Positions 55,962 through 64,000 of a DNA stretch of 64,000 bases are shown here, piece by piece; within the stretch, counting starts at the first letter, position 1, and the number at the start of each line of letters is the position of its first letter. The stretch is from Vibrio sp. UCD-FRSSP16_30 (GTDB lineage: Bacteria; Pseudomonadota; Gammaproteobacteria; Enterobacterales; Vibrionaceae). Where the stretch lies: contig NZ_LZFW01000007.1 in assembly GCF_001676025.1 (NCBI RefSeq), forward strand, positions 1 to 64,000, read 5' to 3'. The position numbers were made by a program, and so were the translations under genes. Under the pieces are notes generated by a model. The model searched no databases. It worked only from the letters and a program-made list of their open reading frames with translations, and was not told the origin of the DNA.

Positions 55962-56045
55962 TTAGCTTACTTTTTTAAATTTGATGCTGGTTTGAGTGCG
56001 CAGTTTTTGAAACCAAAAACGTTTGCGTCCAATAGAACGAGACAT
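55962..56045 (-). CDS. Candidate 27-aa basic peptide
   Basis: On the minus strand TTAAGGAAATGT precedes ATG and opens MSRSIGRKRFWFQKLRTQTS plus seven more residues before TAA. The peptide has nine Arg/Lys and no acidic residue. It lies in an otherwise empty stretch. It resembles a small stress or ribosome-linked peptide only in composition; no family known. Confidence 0.4.
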   Translation of the reverse strand: MSRSIGRKRFWFQKLRTQTSIKFKKVS

Positions 56046-56243
56046 ACATTTCCTTAAATTTTACACGGCAGATCTTGTTCAGAACACATTGGTGCTGAAT
56101 AGGATAGGTGTTTTGATATTTATATTGATGTAGCGTAGGAAATAACTAACTTGACGACATTTACGTTTTGCAGATGTGAGAGAGATGTTTACTTACGGTG
56201 TTACGATATAAATTTTCTATTATGGATAAATGAGAAAGTTAGC

Positions 56244-56267
56244 GTAGATGCAAAAGCATCTACGCCG
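56244..56267 (-). terminator. Perfect hairpin after the cold-shock gene
   Basis: GCGTAGATGC-AAAA-GCATCTACGC, ten bases beyond the stop codon. The minus-side T tract is weak (CTAACTTTCTC), so it may serve as an mRNA 3' stabiliser as well. Confidence 0.6.
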
Positions 56268-56275
56268 ACTAAAAC

Positions 56276-56488
56276 TTAGATAGCTACTACGTCAGCAGCT
56301 TGAAGGCCTTTTTGACCTTGCTCTACAGTGAAAGACACTTTTTGGCCTTCAGCAAGAGTTTTGAAACCTTCAGAAGCAATAGCACGGAAGTGAACGAATA
56401 CGTCCTGGCCGCCATTGTCTTGAGTTAGAAAGCCAAAGCCTTTCTCTTCGTTAAACCATTTTACGATACCAGTAGTTTTGTTAGACAT
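56276..56488 (-). CDS. Cold-shock protein, CspA family
   Basis: A 70-residue single OB-fold nucleic-acid chaperone. RNP1 KGFGFLT and RNP2 VFVHF are intact; the opening [16 protein letters not shown] is standard. The start follows AAGGGACAGATT. A leader of 100-200 bases upstream (56489-56700) is typical for temperature-controlled csp mRNAs; I see a small hairpin (CGCGAAATTGCG) in it but cannot place a cold box. Confidence 0.95.
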   Translation of the reverse strand: MSNKTTGIVKWFNEEKGFGFLTQDNGGQDVFVHFRAIASEGFKTLAEGQKVSFTVEQGQKGLQAADVVAI

Positions 56489-56904
56489 AATCTGTCCCTT
56501 ATATAAAAATCATTTATTTTCGCGAAATTGCGAGACGCTGAAATTTGAATTATTGAATGCTACGATGAAGCTAAGGAAACACTGAGGATGACAACACTAA
56601 CGAAGGAATACTAAGGGTTTTGCTTTTAACTTATATTTCATTAATAACTCTGAATCACAGAGTGAAGGTGGAATATACACTATATTTATCAGCTGTAAAG
56701 CTTTTATCAAATATTATTTTTATAATTTCGACCACCCTATTGTCATAACAGTGGCTAGACCCTAGTGTTTATAGGCATTGACGGGTAAATCAAATTCACA
56801 ATTTGATACATTTTGCACAATGGGTGAGTGACAAGTATGACCAGCTACTCTATCGTGTGCATATCGTAATTCGTATTCAATAGCAGTCAGTACCAATCAC
56901 TCTC

Positions 56905-57483
56905 ATGACATACTTCACTACAGTAACCCAGCAACAAAGAACCCAAGGCTTTACTCTCATTGAGTTAGTTGTTGTCATTGTCATACTTGGCGTATTAGCT
57001 GTTGTCGCAGCCCCGCGTTTTATCAATCTCAAAAGCGATGCAACAACCTCAAGCATTGAGGGCGTTGCAGGTGCATTACATTCTTCACTAAATCTAGCTA
57101 GCGCACGTATTCAAATAGATAATGCACAAGACAGCATTGAATACACCGGCCAAACCATTACCTTAAAAGCTCAGATGCCTGCCGCAAGCGCTGATACGCT
57201 GCGCGCCTTACTGCAAATTGATGTCCCAACATCATGGACTCGAAACTGGGAGACAGTGCCCTGCTCAGAGCCAGAGTTTTGTATTCTAGGAAATATGTAT
57301 CCAGGGAAGTCAGGCTATGTCGAAGTACCCGGACACCCGTTAACTGCAAATGGCGGTCAAGACCGAGCTTCTTATTTGTGGCCAAGAGGATACACCCTAA
57401 ATTCAAACGGTTGTTACGCCTTCTATATCAACGAAGCGACAAAAGAAGCCTATTATTCAGGTTCAAGAACTGACGGCTGTTAA
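56905..57483 (+). CDS. Type IV pilin-like (pseudo)pilin
   Basis: A 192-residue prepilin. Short leader (15 residues) ending in Gly before [24 protein letters not shown], with the conserved Glu at +5, so PilD-type processing and methylation are expected. A helix continues ([23 protein letters not shown]), and the globular domain holds a CSEPEFC pair and two more Cys (NGCYAF, TDGC at the end), a possible D-loop. MSHA-type minor pilins look similar. It stands alone, without assembly genes, and has no good ribosome binding site. Confidence 0.85.
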   Translation: MTYFTTVTQQQRTQGFTLIELVVVIVILGVLAVVAAPRFINLKSDATTSSIEGVAGALHSSLNLASARIQIDNAQDSIEYTGQTITLKAQMPAASADTLRALLQIDVPTSWTRNWETVPCSEPEFCILGNMYPGKSGYVEVPGHPLTANGGQDRASYLWPRGYTLNSNGCYAFYINEATKEAYYSGSRTDGC

Positions 57484-57599
57484 CTTAGTAACCTGTGAAA
57501 GCACTATAGTCCAACGCTAACAATGATCTGTGCGAATGATAATATCGGGTTGGTAAACTTGAGTATTGGTATATTGAACGTGGCAGTTAGTTCCGACAT

Positions 57600-57842
57600 A
57601 TTGTTCAGAAGTATAGATTTTACTGTACGCCAGATAGGAAAGAACCTCAGAGAGAGGGTGAGTCACCTGAGGCCTTAGGGGATCAGAACTACTACTGTTC
57701 TGAGTTTCTCTGCTAAAAGAACTGGTATTCCCTTGGGTAAGTCTTACGTTTAACCGCTTACTTAGGGAGGCCAACCTGTCGGTAAGAGACAACAAGTCAG
57801 CCTATTAACTGATACCAACTTAAGCAAAGCTCAAGTTGGTAT
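57600..57842 (-). other. Structured intergenic stretch, unidentified (possible ncRNA)
   Basis: No supported gene between the pilin and atpC. Inverted repeats crowd the region: CCTCAG/CTGAGG (57645-57672) enclosing GGTGA-C-TCACC, CAGAAC-TACTACT-GTTCTG (57684-57702), GTAAG/CTTAC near 57738-57770, and ATACCAACTT/AAGTTGGTAT (57813-57842). An open frame on the minus strand (57517-57795) has a random-looking composition and I do not accept it. The stretch may be a small RNA or remnants of a palindromic repeat cluster. Confidence 0.35.
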
Positions 57843-57846
57843 AAAT

Positions 57847-57860
57847 GAGCCCGAAGGCTC
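57847..57860 (-). terminator. Hairpin after atpC
   Basis: GAGCC-CGAA-GGCTC, followed 20 bases on by the longer ATACCAACTT hairpin. Together they are likely the end of the atp transcript. Confidence 0.5.
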
Positions 57861-57875
57861 TTAGTCCTAAGACTA

Positions 57876-58319
57876 TTAGTGACGAGCGCGAGAACCGGTA
57901 AGTTCTACAGCACGTAACTGGGCAATCGCTTTAGCTAGTTCAAGCTGAGCTTGAGCAAAGTTAATATCCGCATTGCCTTTGTTGATGTTCTCTAATGCAG
58001 CACGTTTTGCTTCTTCAGCACGAGCACGGTCAATATCTTTACCATGCACAGCGGTATCAGCCAAAACTGTTACTACATCAGGTTGCACCTCAACTAAACC
58101 ACCAGAAACGTAAAGCACTTGCTCTTGTTGTTTCTCACCAGTAACGAAAACCGTTACCCCTGGTTTAATCTTACTTAGAAGTGGTGAGTGACCTGGACGA
58201 ATACCCAGTTCACCGTCAGCACCTGAAACCGCAAGGGCATGTGCAGGCCCTGAAAACAGCGTACCTTCCGCACTTACGATGTTAAGTTGAAATGTATTCT
58301 CTGTAACTCCGATAGCCAT
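57876..58319 (-). CDS. atpC: ATP synthase epsilon subunit
   Basis: 147 residues from the ATG at 58319 (MAIGVTENTFQLNIVSAEG), behind AGAGGCGCAGTGCT; the frame continues upstream into atpD without signals. GELGIRPGHSPLLS and YVSGGLVEVQPDVVTVLAD are the standard beta-barrel motifs; the C-terminal helices follow. Last gene of the operon, part of the central stalk. Confidence 0.95.
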   Translation of the reverse strand: MAIGVTENTFQLNIVSAEGTLFSGPAHALAVSGADGELGIRPGHSPLLSKIKPGVTVFVTGEKQQEQVLYVSGGLVEVQPDVVTVLADTAVHGKDIDRARAEEAKRAALENINKGNADINFAQAQLELAKAIAQLRAVELTGSRARH

Positions 58320-58332
58320 AGCACTGCGCCTC

Positions 58333-59739
<1,407 letters not shown>

Positions 59740-59746
59740 TCAAACC

Positions 59747-60616
59747 CTAGACCGCTTGGGCGCCTGAGACAATTTCGCTCAGTTCTTGGGTAATGGCAGC
59801 CTGACGCGCTTTGTTGTATATCAACTGTAGATTTTCAATCAGTTGACCGGCGTTATCGGTGGCCGCTTTCATGGCTACCATTCGGGCTGCTTGCTCACAC
59901 GCAATGCTTTCTACAATGCCTTGATACACTTGCGATTCTATATATCGGTGTAACAACTCAGAGAGAATGTCTTTTGGTGCTTGCTCATAGATGTAGTCCC
60001 AGCGACGTGATTCTTTTGCATTTGCATCGGCTTCTACATCTGAAGGGTGTGGCAGCAATTGTGCTGTCGTTGGCTCTTGCACCATGGTGTTAACAAACTT
60101 GTTGTAAACCAAATACAAACTGTCAATCTTACCTTCATCGTAGTGTTCTAGCATCGCGTTCACTGTACCCAAGATGTCTTCCAATTTTGGAGTGTCACCT
60201 AGGCCTGCGGTTTGTGCTACAACGTTGCCGCCACGTTGGAAGAAGCTAATAGCCTTTGAACCCACTAATGTGGTATCGACCTCAACTCCTTTTTCACGCC
60301 ACTGCTGCATCTCTTCCAATACTTTCTTGAACAAGTTGTTGTTCAAGCCGCCACATAAGCCGCGGTCAGATGAAATGATGATGTACGCAACACGTTTTGG
60401 CTCACGCTGTTGAAGGTACGGGTGTTGGTATTCCAACGAACCCGACGCGACATGAGAGATAACCTGACGCATGTTCTCGGCATATGGGCGAGTTTGCACC
60501 ATATGATCTTGAACTTTACGCATCTTACTTGCCGCAACCATCTCCATTGCACTGGTGATTTTTTGAGTGTTACTAACACTGCCTATCTTGGTGCGAATTT
60601 CTTTAGTATTTGCCAT
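59747..60616 (-). CDS. atpG: ATP synthase gamma subunit
   Basis: 289 residues; N-terminal helix [32 protein letters not shown] and the C-terminal helix ([40 protein letters not shown]) form the rotor coiled coil. The central [15 protein letters not shown] is diagnostic. Confidence 0.97.
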   Translation of the reverse strand: MANTKEIRTKIGSVSNTQKITSAMEMVAASKMRKVQDHMVQTRPYAENMRQVISHVASGSLEYQHPYLQQREPKRVAYIIISSDRGLCGGLNNNLFKKVLEEMQQWREKGVEVDTTLVGSKAISFFQRGGNVVAQTAGLGDTPKLEDILGTVNAMLEHYDEGKIDSLYLVYNKFVNTMVQEPTTAQLLPHPSDVEADANAKESRRWDYIYEQAPKDILSELLHRYIESQVYQGIVESIACEQAARMVAMKAATDNAGQLIENLQLIYNKARQAAITQELSEIVSGAQAV

Positions 60617-60661
60617 TATCTGCTCCTATTTGTTTCGATTTCTAGTCAACAAACCAGAGCT

Positions 60662-62203
60662 TTACAGTGATTTCACTGAGACAAAACCTTTCAGAATCTC
60701 GTGTAGACCCGCTTCAATTTCGTCGTTGTAGTCGCCCTTCTCATTGATGGTTGCCATCAATTCAGGGTTTTGGCTATTTGCATAAGCCAACAACTCTTGT
60801 TCGAAATATCCAACTTTTGAAAGTTCAACATCCGCTAGGTAACCTTTCTCAGCAGAGAAGATAACGATAGCTTGAGCTGCTACTGACATTGGAGCGTACT
60901 GTTTCTGTTTCATCAGTTCAGTTACACGTTCACCATGGTCAAGCTGTTTACGAGTTGCATCATCTAGGTCAGATGAGAACTGAGCAAACGCTGCCAATTC
61001 ACGGTATTGAGCCAATGCGGTACGGATACCACCAGACAGTTTCTTAATGATCTTACACTGAGCAGCACCACCAACACGTGATACAGAGATACCTGGATCA
61101 ACCGCTGGACGTAAACCTGAGTTAAACAGTTGAGTCTGAAGGAAAATCTGACCATCTGTAATTGAGATTACGTTAGTAGGTACGAACGCTGATACGTCAC
61201 CTGCTTGAGTTTCGATGATTGGTAGAGCAGTTAATGAACCTGTTTTACCTTTCACTTCACCGTTAGTGAATTTCTCTACGTACTCTTCGTTTACACGAGC
61301 GGCACGTTCTAGAAGACGGGAGTGGAGGTAGAATACGTCACCAGGGAATGCTTCACGACCCGGTGGACGTTTTAGAAGTAGCGAAATTTGACGATAAGCT
61401 ACTGCTTGTTTTGATAGATCATCATAAATGATCAGTGCATCTTCACCACGGTCACGGAAGTATTCACCCATGGTACAACCTGCGTAAGGCGCAAGGTATT
61501 GAAGTGCTGCTGATTCAGACGCTGATGCAACAACTACGATAGTGTTTGCTAGAGCGCCATGCTCTTCAAGTTTGCGTACTACGTTAGCAATTGTTGATGC
61601 TTTCTGGCCGATAGCCACGTACACACACTTAATACCAGAGTCTTTTTGGTTGATGATTGCATCGATTGCCATCGCTGTTTTACCAGTCTGACGGTCACCG
61701 ATGATAAGCTCACGCTGACCACGGCCGATTGGCACCATAGTATCAACGGCTTTATAACCAGTTTGGATTGGTTGGTCTACAGATTTACGTTCGATTACAC
61801 CCGGAGCAATAACTTCTACAGGGTTCATTTGATCGAAAGAAATTGCGCCTTTACCATCAATTGGCTCACCAAGTGTGTTTACCACACGACCTAGCAGTCC
61901 AGTACCAACAGGTACTTCCAAGATACGACCAGTACCTTTAACTTTCATGCCTTCAGAAAGTTCAGTGTAAGGGCCCATTACAACGGCACCTACAGAGTAT
62001 TGCTCAAGGTTAAGCGCTAGTGCGAACTTACCACCTGGCAATTCAATCATCTCACCTTGCATTACGTCAGCAAGACCATTGATTGTGATGATGCCATCAC
62101 GAACAGAGACGATAGTACCTTCATTGCGAGCTTCAGTGCTCACATTAAATTTTGCGATACGCTCTCTGATCAGATCGCTAATTTCATTTGAATTTAATTG
62201 CAT
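60662..62203 (-). CDS. atpA: ATP synthase alpha subunit
   Basis: 513 residues, with P-loop [11 protein letters not shown] at about 169-179, the Arg finger in the [10 protein letters not shown] segment near residue 373, and typical [16 protein letters not shown] start. Non-catalytic nucleotide-binding subunit of F1. Confidence 0.97.
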   Translation of the reverse strand: MQLNSNEISDLIRERIAKFNVSTEARNEGTIVSVRDGIITINGLADVMQGEMIELPGGKFALALNLEQYSVGAVVMGPYTELSEGMKVKGTGRILEVPVGTGLLGRVVNTLGEPIDGKGAISFDQMNPVEVIAPGVIERKSVDQPIQTGYKAVDTMVPIGRGQRELIIGDRQTGKTAMAIDAIINQKDSGIKCVYVAIGQKASTIANVVRKLEEHGALANTIVVVASASESAALQYLAPYAGCTMGEYFRDRGEDALIIYDDLSKQAVAYRQISLLLKRPPGREAFPGDVFYLHSRLLERAARVNEEYVEKFTNGEVKGKTGSLTALPIIETQAGDVSAFVPTNVISITDGQIFLQTQLFNSGLRPAVDPGISVSRVGGAAQCKIIKKLSGGIRTALAQYRELAAFAQFSSDLDDATRKQLDHGERVTELMKQKQYAPMSVAAQAIVIFSAEKGYLADVELSKVGYFEQELLAYANSQNPELMATINEKGDYNDEIEAGLHEILKGFVSVKSL

Positions 62204-62212
62204 ATCTGTTAC

Positions 62213-62764
62213 CTATCTCGCGTGAAGTTGACTAGCTAGTCGGCTAATTGATGTGTTCACTGAACCATCGATGATTGTTTCGCCAGCTTGGACGACAATC
62301 CCACCTACCATTGTGTTATCGAGAACTTGTTCTAGTTCAACTCGACGCTCTAATTTTTTCTCAAGTGCGACAGTAAGTGACGCAACCTGCTCTTGTGTAA
62401 GCGATTCTGAGCTTGTGACAGTGACAGGAATAACACGTTCATGTTCATCCTTAAGCTCGGTAAACAGTACGAACAGCTCTCTTACAACTGAAAGACGACC
62501 ATATTCTGCCAGGACTTTAATTAGATTTACGACGTGATCGTCAACGAGTCCTTGGCAAACCTCAATAATGATGTCGGCCAGCCCTTCGGCTTGCTGTGCG
62601 CCTGCACCTTGCGCTGAAGAAATTATATTTGCGATAGCTTCTTCTTCTGTCACAGCGACAAGAACTGACAGCATTTGTTGCCATTCTTGTAGCTTGTTCT
62701 CGCTCAAAGCAAAGTCAAACGATGCTTTGGCGTAGGGATGAGCAATACTGGTGTACTCTGACAT
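62213..62764 (-). CDS. atpH: ATP synthase delta subunit
   Basis: 183 residues, slightly longer than the usual 177. The opening [19 protein letters not shown] and the C-terminal [28 protein letters not shown] are the family ends. Joins F1 to the b-subunit stalk. Confidence 0.95.
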   Translation of the reverse strand: MSEYTSIAHPYAKASFDFALSENKLQEWQQMLSVLVAVTEEEAIANIISSAQGAGAQQAEGLADIIIEVCQGLVDDHVVNLIKVLAEYGRLSVVRELFVLFTELKDEHERVIPVTVTSSESLTQEQVASLTVALEKKLERRVELEQVLDNTMVGGIVVQAGETIIDGSVNTSISRLASQLHAR

Positions 62765-62775
62765 ATTGCCTCCGC

Positions 62776-63246
62776 TTAGATTTCGCTTATCAATTGATCA
62801 ACTAGAGCTCGGTTCGCTGCTGAATCCAGGTTCTTACTAATCAACTTCTGTGCACTTTCAATTACAGCGTCTGCCATTTTCGCCTGAAGTTCCTGACGTA
62901 ATTTTTGACGCTCGCCTTCTAGTTCGGCTCTACCTTGTTCTAAGATGCGTGCTTTTTCTTGTTCAGCTTCTTGCTGAGCTTGACCAATGATTTCACTACG
63001 GCGTTTGTTGCCTTGTTCTACCATTTCAGTCACATTGCGTTTCGCATCTTCGATGAGTTGAGCGCCGTTTGCTTTAGCTATTTCTAACTCTTTAGCTGCA
63101 TTTTCTGAATGGCGTAGGCCTTCAGCAATTTCTTTTTGGCGCTCGTCTAACATCGCTGTGAGAGGTGGCCATACATATTTCATACATAGCCAAACAAAAA
63201 TCACGAATGAGATTGCTTGTCCGAGCATGCTTGCATTTAAGTTCAT
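62776..63246 (-). CDS. atpF: ATP synthase b subunit
   Basis: 156 residues: one N-terminal membrane helix ([22 protein letters not shown]) and a long charged coiled coil ([19 protein letters not shown] and onward). Peripheral stalk. Confidence 0.96.
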   Translation of the reverse strand: MNLNASMLGQAISFVIFVWLCMKYVWPPLTAMLDERQKEIAEGLRHSENAAKELEIAKANGAQLIEDAKRNVTEMVEQGNKRRSEIIGQAQQEAEQEKARILEQGRAELEGERQKLRQELQAKMADAVIESAQKLISKNLDSAANRALVDQLISEI

Positions 63247-63311
63247 ACCTTCCTCACTAAACTAATCTGAATACTTATAAATCGATCTTTTTTAAGCTTA
63301 TTGAGATTGAG

Positions 63312-63548
63312 TTAAGCTACTGCGAAGATGATGTATAGACCGATACCAACACCGATCATCGGTACAGCATCCACAAGACCCATCATGATGAAGAATTGAG
63401 TACGAAGCATTGGAGTTAGATCAGGTTGACGTGCAACACCTTCAAGGTATTTACCAGCCAAGTTACCGATACCAGATGCCGCACCTGCCGCACCAAGACC
63501 AATCAATAGTGCACCTGCTACATATAAAACTGCGCTTACGATATCCAT
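63312..63548 (-). CDS. atpE: ATP synthase c subunit
   Basis: 78 residues, two helices joined by the [10 protein letters not shown] loop. The ion-binding carboxylate is Asp60 in GLVDAVPMI, and there is no sodium-type Gln/Glu pattern. It resembles the E. coli sequence ([31 protein letters not shown]) more than the chromosome 1 Vibrio c subunit as I remember it. Confidence 0.95.
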   Translation of the reverse strand: MDIVSAVLYVAGALLIGLGAAGAASGIGNLAGKYLEGVARQPDLTPMLRTQFFIMMGLVDAVPMIGVGIGLYIIFAVA

Positions 63549-63594
63549 TTGTATCTCCGATATATAAATTTGTTAATTAAATCTGTGTGAATTA

Positions 63595-64000
<406 letters not shown>

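Noticed and set aside
57517-57795. 92-codon open frame on the minus strand after the pilin gene
   Set aside because: Product is Ser/Thr/Arg-rich without any fold signal, overlaps several hairpins, and no start signal is present. Treated as structured intergenic DNA.

Overview
The window looks like a chromosomal segment of a marine gamma-proteobacterium of the Vibrionaceae, most likely Vibrio. The basis is close family-level similarity of many genes to Vibrio types: a TonB2/TtpC energy-transduction operon, tnaA-tnaB with a TnaC-like leader, a GH19 chitinase, GlyGly-CTERM exoproteins, potABCD, EfpL, a Vibrio-type ATACCAATC palindrome, and a low-to-moderate G+C content. No rRNA, tRNA or CRISPR array was found. 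The species cannot be fixed from sequence alone.

Region 1 (1-8.1 kb) is an AT-rich accessory island. An IS3-family element has cut off the 5' end of a YdfG-like dehydrogenase gene. Next comes a reverse transcriptase plus SLATT membrane protein operon (minus strand) with a hairpin-rich 260-nt leader, then a Fic protein, and a Septu-like AAA ATPase/HNH nuclease pair. A 35-bp perfect direct repeat brackets the RT-SLATT-Fic block. The arrangement reads as an anti-phage defence island.

Region 2 (8.2-34.3 kb) is mostly secretion, catabolism and transport: two unknown proteins, a periplasmic/secreted alpha-amylase, a small two-gene unit behind a near-perfect sigma-54 promoter, a purine permease, the tryptophanase operon (tnaC-tnaA-tnaB), a GH19 chitinase, a divergent extracellular nuclease/5'-nucleotidase pair (DNA scavenging), a lipoprotein, a DUF4149 protein, YcdX, YegS, a CPBP protease and the spermidine/putrescine transporter potABCD.

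Region 3 (34.3-52.3 kb) is dominated by TonB-linked uptake. A TonB-dependent receptor, an exported and membrane-anchored CobN-like protein, a MotA/TolQ/ExbB-type channel and a DUF2149 protein form a unit that resembles the Bacteroidetes Hmu haem-uptake operon. A Y1 (REP-type) transposase with flanking inverted repeats separates it from the six-gene TonB2/TtpC operon (DUF3450, TtpC, ExbB, ExbD, TonB, TPR) that could energise it. Two inverted copies of a ~176-bp MITE-like repeat, each with its own 11-13 bp flanking duplication, lie near 34.4 and 52.2 kb.

Region 4 (52.4-64 kb) holds a GlyGly-CTERM trypsin-like protease, EfpL, an M42 peptidase, a cold-shock protein, a lone type IV pilin-like protein, a structured unexplained intergenic stretch, and a complete F1Fo ATP synthase operon (atpB-E-F-H-A-G-D-C, minus strand, atpB cut by the window end). 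From its c subunit and the lack of glmU behind atpC, this may be the second ATP synthase known from some Vibrionaceae.
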